Below, in pieces: positions 1 through 8,695 of a DNA stretch of 64,000 nt (the first letter of the stretch is position 1; each line of letters opens with the position of its first letter). The position numbers were made by a program, and so were the translations under genes. The stretch is from Candidatus Saccharibacteria bacterium UBA2951 (GTDB lineage Bacteria; Patescibacteriota; Saccharimonadia; Saccharimonadales; Saccharimonadaceae): assembly GCA_002348615.1 (NCBI GenBank), contig DEBR01000003.1:87377-151376 (forward strand). The letters are read 5' to 3'. The notes under the pieces are model-generated. The model was given only the letters and a program-made list of their open reading frames with translations, did no database searches and had not been told where the DNA came from.

Positions 1-19
1 CAACGGGCACTCACGAAAT

Positions 20-1117
20 ATGGAAAACGGCGACACCCGGCTTAGTGTCAGCGACTTCGTCGCGCTGGTAAACCAAACGTTCGAATACGCCATGCCGAAC
101 ATCGTCATTGTTGGCGAGGTTTCGGGGTATAACGTACGGCAAGGCAAATGGGTCAGGTTCAAGTTGAAAGACGAAACGAGCGCCGTCGACTTTTTTGGAT
201 CGGTCTATCAAATACGCACACCGCTTGAAGACGGGATGGTGGTGGCTGTTCTGGGAAGGCCACGACTCAGTGATAAATGGGGGTTCAGCGTCAGTATTCA
301 GTCGGTACAGCCGGTTGGCGAGGGAAGCATTAAACGGAGCTTTGACTTGCTCCTGAAAAAGCTCGAAGCCGAAGGATTGTTCGACCCGGCTCGGAAGCGA
401 CCATTGCCTGAGCTGCCAAAACGCATTGGACTTATCAGTAGTACGCAGGCTGCTGGCTACGCGGATTTTATAAAAGTGTTGAACGGCCGCTGGGGCGGCA
501 TGGAAGTGGAAGTGGCGAACACGCTGGTGCAGGGAATTAACGCGCCTGGGCAGATTGTGCGGGCGATCGACCATTTTAACCAAGAGGGCGAGCCGCCTGA
601 AGTTATCGTAATCGTACGCGGTGGCGGTGACCCGGACGACTTGGCGGCGTTCAATGACGAAGGATTGGTGCGTGCTATCGCTGCCAGTCGGATTCCGACG
701 CTGGTCGGAGTCGGGCACGAAATTGACACCACACTTGCTGATTTGGTTGCTGACGTACGCGCGAGTACGCCCAGCAACGCGGCACAGATTCTTGTACCGG
801 ACCGACGTGAGTTAATTGAGCGGTCGCGGAACATGGTACGGTCAATCGTGCCGGAGCTCGTAGGTAAATTGGTGGATTATCGTCGGGAAGCAGACGACAT
901 GATGGTAAGCACCGGCCAAATGATAGCTGAACGGATTCGCACTCTTAAGGACGAAACGGCGACTACGCTCAAGCTGCTTACCCAATACGACCCGAGGACC
1001 GTGCTCGCCAGGGGCTACGCGCTGGTACGCGGTGATGTCGACGTAGGAAAAATGATAGAAATCGAACGACAACATGATGTGATTGAAGCGGAGGTACGAA
1101 ATGTCAGCAAAAAATAA
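20..1117 (+). CDS. xseA: Exodeoxyribonuclease VII large subunit
   Basis: Catalytic large subunit of exonuclease VII, which degrades single-stranded DNA to oligonucleotides in repair. Residues 1-100 form the OB-fold DNA-binding domain. The nuclease domain shows the family motifs RGGGDPDDL (about residue 199) and VGHEIDTTLAD (about 231), followed by a C-terminal coiled coil and an ARGYALV motif. At 365 aa it is shorter than the E. coli enzyme (about 456 aa), mainly in the coiled-coil part. The last 17 bases overlap xseB, the usual pairing. The start lies 19 bases from the window edge, so an upstream start cannot be excluded, but the N-terminus LSVSDFVALVNQ fits the family. Confidence 0.95.
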   Translation: MENGDTRLSVSDFVALVNQTFEYAMPNIVIVGEVSGYNVRQGKWVRFKLKDETSAVDFFGSVYQIRTPLEDGMVVAVLGRPRLSDKWGFSVSIQSVQPVGEGSIKRSFDLLLKKLEAEGLFDPARKRPLPELPKRIGLISSTQAAGYADFIKVLNGRWGGMEVEVANTLVQGINAPGQIVRAIDHFNQEGEPPEVIVIVRGGGDPDDLAAFNDEGLVRAIAASRIPTLVGVGHEIDTTLADLVADVRASTPSNAAQILVPDRRELIERSRNMVRSIVPELVGKLVDYRREADDMMVSTGQMIAERIRTLKDETATTLKLLTQYDPRTVLARGYALVRGDVDVGKMIEIERQHDVIEAEVRNVSKK

Positions 1118-1304
1118 GACGATCGAAGAAAAGATGAATGAGCTGCGGGACATGACCGCATGGTTCGAAAGCGAAGAGTTTTCGCTGACGCATGCCGCCG
1201 AAAAGTTCGAAGCGGCCGCAAAGTTGGCCCGCGAAATCGAGCATGATCTTTCCGAGATGGAAAATACCGTGAGCGTGCTGAAGAAATCGTTTGAAGAAAC
1301 ATGA
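1101..1304 (+). CDS. xseB: Exodeoxyribonuclease VII small subunit
   Basis: Small helical subunit that binds many-to-one to XseA. The 67-residue protein is a predicted helical hairpin with the family pattern LEE..AWFES..FSL..A...FE. The ATG at 1101 is chosen over the in-frame ATG at 1083 because GGAGGT lies 6 bases before it and most XseB proteins begin just before this helix. It overlaps the end of xseA and is followed by a methyltransferase that overlaps by 4 bases, so the three genes are probably cotranscribed. Confidence 0.9.
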   Translation: MSAKNKTIEEKMNELRDMTAWFESEEFSLTHAAEKFEAAAKLAREIEHDLSEMENTVSVLKKSFEET

Positions 1305-1801
1305 TTTTGTTCTGGGTATTCGTCGTTATCGTGTTCGCATTCGGGTTCGTGGTACTGTTCGGTGCGCCGTACGTGCCAAGCCTAAGAAAGGAAGTCCGCA
1401 GTGCTTTCAAAGAATTGTACCCACTTGGCAGTAAAGACGTTCTGGTCGACCTTGGATCGGGTGATGGAGTGGTACTATTGGAAGCCGCGCGGCGCGGCGC
1501 GAAAGCCTATGGGTATGAACTGAATCCGCTGTTGGTGCTCGTGTCGAAACTACGGGTAGGCAAGCGTGCGACGGTAAGACTAGTGAACATGTGGAATACC
1601 AAACTACCCGACGATACGACGATCGTCTATATGTTTTCGGTGACGCGTGATAGTAAGAAATCCATACGGTATTTGCAAGCGGAAGCGACACGGCTAGGGA
1701 GGCCGTTTTCTGTCATGATGCTCGGAGCCGGACTGAAAGGTCTGCCAGTTCGGGCGAGTTACCGAGGTCATACCCTATACGAAATAGAGCCCGGCAAGTA
1801 A
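1301..1801 (+). CDS. Membrane-anchored class I SAM-dependent methyltransferase-like protein
   Basis: The first 25 residues form a hydrophobic membrane segment. They are followed by a Rossmann core with SAM motif I (LVDLGSGDGVVLLEAA, about residues 47-62) and motif II acidic residue in YGYELNP. The protein (166 aa) is short and lacks a recognisable substrate domain. The substrate is unknown; similar short proteins in bacteria have been compared with protein-lysine methyltransferases. It overlaps xseB by 4 bases, so it sits in the same transcript. Confidence 0.75.
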   Translation: MILFWVFVVIVFAFGFVVLFGAPYVPSLRKEVRSAFKELYPLGSKDVLVDLGSGDGVVLLEAARRGAKAYGYELNPLLVLVSKLRVGKRATVRLVNMWNTKLPDDTTIVYMFSVTRDSKKSIRYLQAEATRLGRPFSVMMLGAGLKGLPVRASYRGHTLYEIEPGK

Positions 1802-1839
1802 CTTTTGCACTGGTATCACGCTTAAGCTATACTACCAGC

Positions 1840-2499
1840 ATGAATAAGAATATTTCGTCACAGCGTGGGGGTGTATCGACTTCTGCGTTGGTTATCGCGG
1901 GAATCTCGGTGCTGGCGGTAGCATTCGCCGGCCTTGCCATCTGGGCGTACATTAATTACGCCGACCAAAAGAACAATGTCGACACAAAAATATCTAACGC
2001 CGTCGCCAAAGCCGAAAAAGCACAGGCTGACGAGCTGGAAAAGAAGTTCGCAGAACGCGAAAAAGAACCATTTCGTAGTTTCGTAAGTCCAAGTGACTAC
2101 GGGTCACTTGGGTTTAAATACCCAAAGACCTGGAGCGTGTACGTTGCTGACGACGGCTCAAGTGACGGTAGTTTCAAGGCCTACTTGAACCCTGCCACCG
2201 TGCCACCGGTGAACGAACCAGACTCACGGTATTCGATACGCGTCAGTATCGTCGACCAAAAGTACGAGGACGTGATTGAAGATTATAAGGACCTCGTTAA
2301 GAGCGGAAAGCTGACGACGTCGTCGGTCAAGGCGAACGGCCAGAACGGTACGCGTCTTGACGGTAGCTTTACGAAGGATATTCGAGGCGCGGCAGTCATT
2401 TATAAGATTCGCGACAAGACGGCCATCATTCGCACGGATGCCGACACATTCAAGCCTGACTTCGAAAATCTGATCAAGACGATCACCTTCAACACGTAA
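1840..2499 (+). CDS. Single-pass membrane protein with PsbP-like extracellular domain
   Basis: Residues 18-42 form one transmembrane helix, followed by a Lys/Glu/Ala-rich coiled-coil linker (about 50-75). The outer domain contains SLGFKYPKTWSV, typical of PsbP-like or DUF4367-like folds. Function unknown. A promoter TTGCAC (1805-1810), 17 bp spacer, TATACT (1828-1833) ends only 6 bases before the ATG, so the mRNA is probably leaderless. It stands alone between the xse operon and the kinase gene. Confidence 0.7.
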   Translation: MNKNISSQRGGVSTSALVIAGISVLAVAFAGLAIWAYINYADQKNNVDTKISNAVAKAEKAQADELEKKFAEREKEPFRSFVSPSDYGSLGFKYPKTWSVYVADDGSSDGSFKAYLNPATVPPVNEPDSRYSIRVSIVDQKYEDVIEDYKDLVKSGKLTTSSVKANGQNGTRLDGSFTKDIRGAAVIYKIRDKTAIIRTDADTFKPDFENLIKTITFNT

Positions 2500-2540
2500 T
2501 AGATCGACACATTTTTGCCAGGCCTGCTACACTAAGTGTA

Positions 2541-3263
2541 ATGAGTAGGAATGGGAATCCGACGGATGATAGCGGTGTGAACAGGGTGTCCGCCGTCGCC
2601 GTCGCGGCCCATGAACTGAAATCGCCTTTGGTTTTACTGCGCCAGCTTTCGCTTGAACTCGCCGCTAATGATTTAAGTGAGCCGGAACGTCAGCGGATTA
2701 TCGAACAGATGACGCATGTGACAGAAAAAGCGATTCGTCTGACCAGCGATCTGACTCGTGCCGAATCACAGTCGGCACTCTTCGAACTGGCGCCTGTGAA
2801 TCCCCTTGATGTCGCGCGTGACGTACGCACCGAACTTGACCGTCTGTATAAAGCGCACGGTCGAAAGCTGAAAGTCGCACGTGTTCGACATTTGCCACCA
2901 GTCATTGCGAATCGTGACCTGCTGCGGCGTATTCTCCTGAACTTTGCTGACAATGCGCTGCACTACGGTGACATAGACGGTGTGGTTGAGCTGCAGGCAC
3001 AACTTATAGGCGAGCGTTCCAGCGTCCGGTTAAGCGTGCGTGACTACGGCCCGCATATGCCGATTAAGAACTGGCGCAAACTTACAAGCACGCTTGAACA
3101 AAGTCAGCCGGTACACGCCCGACCACAAAGCAGTGGACTTGGTCTGTACATATCGAACCAATTCGCCAGCGCCATGGGTGGGCGGATCGGTGCCATTCGG
3201 CACCAGGATGGCGCGTCATTTTACGTAGAACTGCCGGTTTCGCACCAACTTTCATTGCTATGA
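2541..3263 (+). CDS. Soluble histidine kinase without sensor domain
   Basis: A 240-residue kinase made of a HisKA dimerisation helix with the phospho-acceptor in AAHELKSP (about residue 28) and a HATPase_c domain. The N box is LLNFADNALHYG, the G1 box RDYGPHMP and the G2 box SSGLGLYIS. There is no membrane helix and no sensory domain, so the input must come from a partner or the cytosol. It overlaps the following response regulator by 4 bases, which marks them as a cognate pair. A -10 hexamer TACACT at 2528-2533 lies 7 bases before the ATG. Confidence 0.88.
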   Translation: MSRNGNPTDDSGVNRVSAVAVAAHELKSPLVLLRQLSLELAANDLSEPERQRIIEQMTHVTEKAIRLTSDLTRAESQSALFELAPVNPLDVARDVRTELDRLYKAHGRKLKVARVRHLPPVIANRDLLRRILLNFADNALHYGDIDGVVELQAQLIGERSSVRLSVRDYGPHMPIKNWRKLTSTLEQSQPVHARPQSSGLGLYISNQFASAMGGRIGAIRHQDGASFYVELPVSHQLSLL

Positions 3264-3628
3264 CGGAGCGTGTGGTCGTAGTCGAAGATGACGCGTGGCT
3301 GGCCGAGCACTACTTACGGGTGTTACGACGGGCCGGGTATGAAACCTACCATGCCGCGCATGCGCTCGGTGCCATCGACGTCATAGACGACGTTAAGCCG
3401 CACGCGGTACTGCTTGATGTTCTGTTGACTGGCACGACGGCCTTGGCACTGCTGCACGAGCTTCGTTCACACCCTGACTTAGCGAACATTCCAATCGTGC
3501 TTGCGACCAATCTGGCTGACCAAATCGCGCTCGAAGATGTCGAAAGTTACGGCGTAAAGCGCATTCTTGATAAAGCGACTATGCACCCGGAAGACGTAGT
3601 GGCCGCTATACGGACGGTTATCCAATGA
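3260..3628 (+). CDS. Single-domain response regulator receiver
   Basis: A CheY-like receiver of 122 aa, with acidic pair D10/D11, phospho-acceptor D53 (LLDVLL), T83 and K105 all in place. It has no output domain, so it should act by protein contact or in a phosphorelay. It overlaps the upstream kinase and, by 4 bases, the downstream recO. The recO link is probably positional only. Confidence 0.9.
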   Translation: MTERVVVVEDDAWLAEHYLRVLRRAGYETYHAAHALGAIDVIDDVKPHAVLLDVLLTGTTALALLHELRSHPDLANIPIVLATNLADQIALEDVESYGVKRILDKATMHPEDVVAAIRTVIQ

Positions 3629-4302
3629 AAAGCATCCGCACCAAAGCCATAGTGCTGCGGCGCACCAACTACGGCGAGGCCGACAGGATCATACAGCTGC
3701 TTACACCGGAAAACGGCATGCTTAGTGTTATGGCGAAAGGCGTGCGAAAAGAAAAAAGCCGCCTGGCAGGCGGAATCGAACTGTTCGCTCGTTGCGACGT
3801 GACGGTCGGGTTCGGCAAAGGTGACCTTGGTATTTTGACTGCCGCACGGCTTGACGTGTTTTATTCGCACATCATGACAGACTACGACCGGCTGCAGTTC
3901 GGCTATGACATTATAAAACAGATCACGCGGGCGGCCACGACGGTCGACGAGCCGGCGTTCTTTGACCTGCTAGACCAGGCATTCGTGGCGCTGAACGACC
4001 CGCAGATAGACATCCGCCTCACAAAAGCGTGGTTCTGGCTGCAACTTGCCATTTTGCTGGGTGTTGGATTGAACCTTTCGACCGATACCAATGGAATGAA
4101 GTTGGTTGAAGACGCGTCATATGATTTTTCTGAAGCCGACCATGGATTCGCCTTCAGCGAGCGGGGAGCATTCAACAGCGATCACATTAAGCTGCTCCGC
4201 ATTTTAAGCGCACAGTCACCAAAGGTGGCCGCTCATGTGGCGGGTGCGGATGAGCTGATCAACGACTGTTTATGGGTGGCCGAACGGGCCACTGCGCATT
4301 AG
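3625..4302 (+). CDS. recO: DNA repair protein RecO
   Basis: RecO loads RecA with RecR and anneals SSB-coated DNA in the RecFOR pathway. The N-terminal OB fold is clear (KAIVLRRTNYGEADRIIQLLTPENG, written here in parts: residues about 7-31), as is the helical C-terminal half. At 225 aa it is close to the usual length. No CxxC zinc motif is visible, which is common in many RecO lineages. It is the last gene of the kinase/regulator transcript and is followed by a rho-independent terminator at 4319. Confidence 0.9.
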   Translation: MKSIRTKAIVLRRTNYGEADRIIQLLTPENGMLSVMAKGVRKEKSRLAGGIELFARCDVTVGFGKGDLGILTAARLDVFYSHIMTDYDRLQFGYDIIKQITRAATTVDEPAFFDLLDQAFVALNDPQIDIRLTKAWFWLQLAILLGVGLNLSTDTNGMKLVEDASYDFSEADHGFAFSERGAFNSDHIKLLRILSAQSPKVAAHVAGADELINDCLWVAERATAH

Positions 4303-4318
4303 GTAATTACAAGGGAAC

Positions 4319-4353
4319 TCCCGCGCCATGTGCAGGCGCGGGGTTCGCTTTTT
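4319..4353 (+). terminator. Rho-independent terminator after recO
   Basis: The stem CCCGCGCC (4320-4327) pairs with GGCGCGGG (4335-4342) around a 7-base loop. It is followed by TTCGCTTTTT. It lies between the convergent recO and the minus-strand TPR gene. Confidence 0.85.
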
Positions 4354-4372
4354 CATCGACATCACGGACGCC

Positions 4373-5083
4373 TTAGAAGGGATGTAGGTGTCTGGTTATG
4401 CGTCGGGCAGTTCCAAGGGTTGCTCCCTTGAAGTTGCCGTCCATCAGGTCCTGCGTGACCGTCCTGAATTCATGACCGGCGATCAGACGCCACCAAATGG
4501 ACTGCGCACGAAGCTCGTACCCGACCCGTTCGCCGAGCGGAAGCAAGCGCATTAGTCGCCGCAGGTTCTCCCGCTCGTAAATCGGGTCGGAACCTCCGCG
4601 TACCCGTTCGTCGACGACCAGGAAGTGCCGAAGGGCTTCGCTAGCCGGCAGGCCTAGGTCGGTACCAGCCACGATACCGTCCGTAACGATGAACTCCTTC
4701 TCCCATAAGAGGTCGACCGTATCCGGTTGCTTCAACAGGCTGCGGGCTCGCTTAGTAAGCGCGCCACCTTCTTCTTGCTGGCCGTGGCGGAACTTCAGCA
4801 GTCCCAGGTCACGCAGCGTCCTAGCCCGTCCGATCGCGTTGCGGCGATTGAACGACCCTTCGGCGAGCTCGAACAGCTCGCTGGCGTGCGTGTGGTTTCC
4901 ACGAGCGGCTTGTAGCTGCCCCATGCGGTGGTGAATCCGCGGTAGGTATTCGGCCGCCTCGGTCTTTTCGCCTTGGTCGCTCGTGTTGTACAGTGCGCGG
5001 AGCAGCAAAAGCTCTGCCGTGTCATACTCGCCGATGTAAATCAGCACGGCGGCGTGCCTGACGAGGTTCTTCGTCTCGACCAT
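4373..5083 (-). CDS. TPR-like helical repeat protein
   Basis: A 236-residue protein, largely alpha-helical, with TPR-like units in its first half (for example HHRMGQLQAARGNHTHASELFELAEG and RTLRDLGLLKFRHGQQEEGGAL, at about residues 50-110). The role is unknown and is probably protein binding. The ATG at 5083 is preferred over TTG at 5095 because TTGGAAG sits 8 bases upstream. TATAAT at 5135-5140 (complement) implies a leader of about 45 nt. Its codon use is more GC-rich than neighbouring core genes. Confidence 0.7.
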   Translation of the reverse strand: MVETKNLVRHAAVLIYIGEYDTAELLLLRALYNTSDQGEKTEAAEYLPRIHHRMGQLQAARGNHTHASELFELAEGSFNRRNAIGRARTLRDLGLLKFRHGQQEEGGALTKRARSLLKQPDTVDLLWEKEFIVTDGIVAGTDLGLPASEALRHFLVVDERVRGGSDPIYERENLRRLMRLLPLGERVGYELRAQSIWWRLIAGHEFRTVTQDLMDGNFKGATLGTARRITRHLHPF

Positions 5084-5195
5084 GATAGCTTCCAATTGGG
5101 TCTTCTTTCTGTTTGTCGATGTGCGAACTTTGTAATTATACGGGAGCTAGCTGAAAACTACCTGTAACGGGGGGTGGGCTGGTATACTGAATCTA

Positions 5196-6494
5196 ATGGA
5201 AAAACAGGTGAAATTAGAAGATATCGTCAGCCTAGCCAAGCGCCGCGGCTTTATTTATCAGGGCTCCGACGTGTACGGCGGCTTAAGTGGTACATGGGAC
5301 TACGGCCCGCTTGGCGTGCAGCTAAAACGAAACATCATGAACCTCTGGTGGAAGATGTTCGTGGACGAACGCGACGACATGTACGGTGTTGACGCGGCGA
5401 TTCTGATGAACCAAAAGGTGTGGCAGGCAAGCGGACATGTCGATACGTTCACCGACCCGCTGGTGGAATGTTCAAACTGTAACGCACGTCACCGCGCTGA
5501 CAAGCTTGAAGACCCGAACAAATGTCCGACCTGTGGCAAAGAGGGCACATTTGGCGAGGCCAAGCAGTTCAATATGATGTTCAAGACGAACGTGGGGCCG
5601 GTTGATGACGAAAGCTCAATCAGTTACCTGCGGCCGGAAACCGCACAGGGTATATTCACTAACTACAAAAATGTCGTCGATAGCTTTTACCCGGACCTTC
5701 CATTCGGCATTGCCCAGCAGGGCAAGGCATTCCGTAACGAAATTAGCCCGCGTGACTTCGTGTTCCGTAGCCGGGAGTTCGAACAAATGGAAATTGAATA
5801 CTTTGTTGCCCCAGACAAGTGGGAAGAAGCCTTTGAGCACTGGGTAGAAAAGTGTAAGGAATGGTTCGCGGTGTTAGGTCTACCCGAAAACAGTGTGCAC
5901 GAACTGGAAGTTCCAGACAAAGACCGGGCGCACTACAGTAAGCGCACCATCGACTTTGATTTCGACTACCCGATCGGCCGCGAAGAACTTATGGGCCTGG
6001 CGTACCGTACCGACTTTGATCTTATGAACATTCAGAATGCGAGCGGTAAAAGCATGGAGTACCGCGTGAAAGGTAGCAACGAACAGTTCGTGCCGCACGT
6101 CATCGAACCGTCGTTCGGTGTCGAGCGTGCCCTTATGGCCGTATTGGTCAGCGCCTACCGCGAAGACGAACAGAACGGCGAAAAACGTATTTACCTTGCA
6201 CTCCCTGAACACTTGGCACCGGTCAAATACGCGGTAAGTCCGCTGCTTAAGAACAAGCCCGAACTGGTAGAAAAAGCGCGCGAAGTCTACGCCAAGCTGG
6301 CAAAAGAAAACCCGGGACGCGTTATGTGGGACGACAACGGCAATATTGGTAAACGCTACCGCCGCCAAGACGAAATCGGTACGCCATATTGCGTGGTGAT
6401 TGACTTCCAGACGCTAGAAGATGACACAGTGACTGTTCGAGAACGAGATACGACAGGACAACAGCGTATAAGTTCGAAGGATATAATGAAATGA
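5196..6494 (+). CDS. glyQS: Glycyl-tRNA synthetase (single-chain, class II)
   Basis: Charges tRNA-Gly. The 432-aa protein begins with the family block DIVSLAKRRGFIYQGSDVYGG. A Zn-type cysteine cluster (CSNC...CPTC, about residues 92-114) follows. Motif 2 is FRNEISPRDFVFRSREFEQ, and motif 3 is EPSFGVERALMA, with a C-terminal anticodon-binding domain. It is the short homodimer type and not the alpha/beta glyQ+glyS form. TATACT at 5183-5188 lies 7 bases before the ATG, suggesting a leaderless transcript. It is followed by coupled genes at 6491, 6853 and 7542. Confidence 0.96.
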   Translation: MEKQVKLEDIVSLAKRRGFIYQGSDVYGGLSGTWDYGPLGVQLKRNIMNLWWKMFVDERDDMYGVDAAILMNQKVWQASGHVDTFTDPLVECSNCNARHRADKLEDPNKCPTCGKEGTFGEAKQFNMMFKTNVGPVDDESSISYLRPETAQGIFTNYKNVVDSFYPDLPFGIAQQGKAFRNEISPRDFVFRSREFEQMEIEYFVAPDKWEEAFEHWVEKCKEWFAVLGLPENSVHELEVPDKDRAHYSKRTIDFDFDYPIGREELMGLAYRTDFDLMNIQNASGKSMEYRVKGSNEQFVPHVIEPSFGVERALMAVLVSAYREDEQNGEKRIYLALPEHLAPVKYAVSPLLKNKPELVEKAREVYAKLAKENPGRVMWDDNGNIGKRYRRQDEIGTPYCVVIDFQTLEDDTVTVRERDTTGQQRISSKDIMK

Positions 6495-6850
6495 GTAATT
6501 TTCTCGTAGCGTATTCAACTCTTCAGGCACTGAAGAAGAACGTATCAGACAGTGGCTATGGGATTGAAGAAAAATACGTGCGCGAATTTCATAAACAGCT
6601 AGAGCAGATAGAAAAAATTGTCGGAACAGATACGTTCAATAGCAATGATTTTAAAATCGATGATGGTGAGGTAAAGCATTTTGTTGCGTTGGCGAATTAC
6701 GCAACCGGAGAAACGACGACATCGGATGAGCGTTACTGCGATACTGACTTGTTTAAGACTAAAATCGACGCAGCGTTGAGCTATATTGTTATGATTAGCT
6801 CTGACAAAGAAAAGACCCAAATTATGGGCTTTCACGATACGGAAGGTTGA
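6491..6850 (+). CDS. Hypothetical protein in glyQS transcript
   Basis: A 119-residue, mostly helical protein of unknown family. The start overlaps the glyQS stop in an ATGA arrangement. The composition is visibly more AT-rich than glyQS and matches that of the next gene, so the two were probably acquired together. Given its partner it might be an accessory to a nuclease, but nothing in the protein itself proves this. Confidence 0.6.
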   Translation: MSNFLVAYSTLQALKKNVSDSGYGIEEKYVREFHKQLEQIEKIVGTDTFNSNDFKIDDGEVKHFVALANYATGETTTSDERYCDTDLFKTKIDAALSYIVMISSDKEKTQIMGFHDTEG

Positions 6851-6852
6851 CC

Positions 6853-7545
6853 ATGGCTACACAGCATCAAACGCAACAACTCGAAAAACGTTTGCGTGAA
6901 TACCGCAAAAAATATTTGACGAAACAACAGAATCTGGAGCTTGATGAGTCCGCGACACGGCTTATGGTCAATTACTTTTTGACTGGTGTAATGGGGTACA
7001 TCGAACTCGACGATATAAAAACTGAGTACAACATTCGCGGCGAGTATGCTGACTACGTGATTCAGCTTGCTCGCAAAAAGCATTTTGTTATTGAAGTGAA
7101 GTCAATCCAGATTGATTTAAATTCGCGTCATCTTCGGCAGAGTATTAGCTACGCGGCTAACGAGGGAATTGATTGGATACTTTTGTTCAATGGCAAGCAA
7201 ATCCAGCTCTATCGAGTAATTTTTGCGAAGCCTATTAGCGTTCACAAGGTATTTGATTTCGATCTAAGCGATCTAAGTAGCATTAAGGCCGCTTCAGAGA
7301 ATCTAATTCATTTGACGAAACCAGCTGTAGCAAAGGGTGAAATGAATGTGTACTGGAAACGGTTTGACGCGCTTACGCCGGCTAGCTTGATCAAGACGAT
7401 TTACTCTGCCGACGTAATCAAGGCTATACGATTAAAGCTCAAGAAAAATTCTGGAATCAACTTTGACCAGAGCGATGTTTTGGACGCCGTACATTACCTC
7501 GTGACAACAGAGTGTGAAGCGGTAAAACCCAAGACCTTGAAATGA
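6853..7545 (+). CDS. Type I restriction HsdR N-terminal-like (PD-(D/E)XK) protein
   Basis: A 230-residue protein that resembles the nuclease domain at the N-terminus of HsdR-type subunits. The key elements are TEYNIRGEYADYVIQ and the FVIEVKS core (E-x-K, about residue 80), then YAANEGIDWILLFNGKQIQLY. No helicase domain, HsdM or HsdS gene is present, so it is a standalone nuclease-like protein. The ATG at 6853 is chosen because GGAAGG lies 6 bases upstream. AT-rich compared with the flanking genes. It overlaps the next gene by 4 bases. Confidence 0.7.
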   Translation: MATQHQTQQLEKRLREYRKKYLTKQQNLELDESATRLMVNYFLTGVMGYIELDDIKTEYNIRGEYADYVIQLARKKHFVIEVKSIQIDLNSRHLRQSISYAANEGIDWILLFNGKQIQLYRVIFAKPISVHKVFDFDLSDLSSIKAASENLIHLTKPAVAKGEMNVYWKRFDALTPASLIKTIYSADVIKAIRLKLKKNSGINFDQSDVLDAVHYLVTTECEAVKPKTLK

Positions 7546-8027
7546 TGACGAATCGACGGTTGTTTTGGCTCCTTGTTGCAGCGTCGATTGGCTTTATGGC
7601 TTTGGCGCTGGTATTTGGTGAGATGCTGCATGTATACGACAAAGTCTGGTGGTGGGATGATATGCTGCATGCGCTGTCGGGCATATTGTTCGCATATGTC
7701 GGGCTGTATGTACTACACCTGCTTGAACGAAAGAACGCGGTCAAACTTCACCCAGCGACAGTCTTGTTATTTACATTCTGCTTCACGATTACCGCCGGGG
7801 TAGTGTGGGAGATTTACGAGTTCGTACTTGATATTGTTTTAGGTTTTACAATGCAGCAATGGAACATGGGACCGCATGCGATCGTGATGGGTAAAAGCTA
7901 CCAAGGGATGGGTTTGCGCGACACCATGCAAGACTTGATTCTCGCGACGGTCGGCGCGTTTATGACGTCGGTGGGGATATGCGTGAATGCGCGTCGTGTT
8001 AAATCAGTTCACGCTAACGACCGGTAG
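7542..8027 (+). CDS. DUF2238-like membrane protein
   Basis: A 161-aa integral membrane protein with about four helices. Conserved features include WWDDMLHALSGIL, VVWEIYEFVLD and GMGLRDTMQDLILATVGA, the pattern of the YjdF/DUF2238 family. Function not established. The start is coupled to the upstream gene (ATGATG at its stop). Its 3' end overlaps the convergent minus-strand gene by 24 bases. Confidence 0.7.
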   Translation: MMTNRRLFWLLVAASIGFMALALVFGEMLHVYDKVWWWDDMLHALSGILFAYVGLYVLHLLERKNAVKLHPATVLLFTFCFTITAGVVWEIYEFVLDIVLGFTMQQWNMGPHAIVMGKSYQGMGLRDTMQDLILATVGAFMTSVGICVNARRVKSVHANDR

Positions 8028-8255
8028 CGATTCGGTCGGAACTTCTAATATGCTGGCCAGACGCTCAAGTTGCTGGAACTTACAGTATCTTATCGGTTCA
8101 TCAGTAGAAGAATATATACGGTAGTAATGATCAAACTCAACTATTTCACCTTTGAAATTTTGCGCTTTCGTTGGCTTGTCGATACGGACGATATACCAGC
8201 CGGATGCTTGCTCGGCGAGAATGCGTTTGATCTTAGCGTAATGATTGAAGGCCAT
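8004..8255 (-). CDS. Small hypothetical protein
   Basis: An 83-residue soluble protein with no recognised family. The sequence alternates short strands and a helix (GWYIVRIDKPTKAQNF, EFDHYYRIYSSTDEPIRYCKF). It begins 4 bases after the stop of the upstream minus-strand gene at 8260, so the pair is one transcript. It overlaps the end of the convergent DUF2238-like gene. Confidence 0.55.
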   Translation of the reverse strand: MAFNHYAKIKRILAEQASGWYIVRIDKPTKAQNFKGEIVEFDHYYRIYSSTDEPIRYCKFQQLERLASILEVPTESLPVVSVN

Positions 8256-8259
8256 AGGG

Positions 8260-8646
8260 TTACTGCACTAGTTCGATGAATAGGCGGGTGTGGTCGGTCA
8301 GCATTTCTTGAGTGACGTGACGGAACGGCCGCACGATTTCGCCGCGAAGGGGAGCGATCTTACCCCTTACGCGCACGGGGACTTCGTGCATAAAGTAGCT
8401 GTCACGGCGAATAACAGGGATATTGAGCGGTACATTCTTGGCTAACTCACCGCAAAACTGCATGTTGCAGTTAAGGCATACGCACGAGATGACACGGTGG
8501 CTGGCGTAGGCATACTTCCAAAGCGGGTAGCGGTATTTACGCACCTTTTTGTGCTCTAGACCTTCGGTGCCATGGCACCATAGCAAACAGTTCTTGTCGG
8601 TAATGCCGCGGTATTTTTTATCGGCTAAAGCAAGCTGTCCGTTCAT
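8260..8646 (-). CDS. Hypothetical protein with cysteine pairs
   Basis: A 128-residue basic protein. The cysteines in CLLWCH (residues 20-24) and CVCLNC (about 56-61) could bind a metal. The family is not recognised. TAAAAT at 8653-8658 (complement) ends 6 bases before the ATG, so the mRNA may be leaderless. Divergent from the gene at 8696. Confidence 0.55.
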   Translation of the reverse strand: MNGQLALADKKYRGITDKNCLLWCHGTEGLEHKKVRKYRYPLWKYAYASHRVISCVCLNCNMQFCGELAKNVPLNIPVIRRDSYFMHEVPVRVRGKIAPLRGEIVRPFRHVTQEMLTDHTRLFIELVQ

Positions 8647-8695
8647 GTTCTCATTTTATCATCGCGCATGCGGCCGAATATGCGATACTAGGGCT

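Noticed and set aside
8549..8695. Upstream extension of the LURP-one-like gene to 8549
   Set aside because: It overlaps the divergent gene and its promoter, and the -10 hexamer fits the ATG at 8696.
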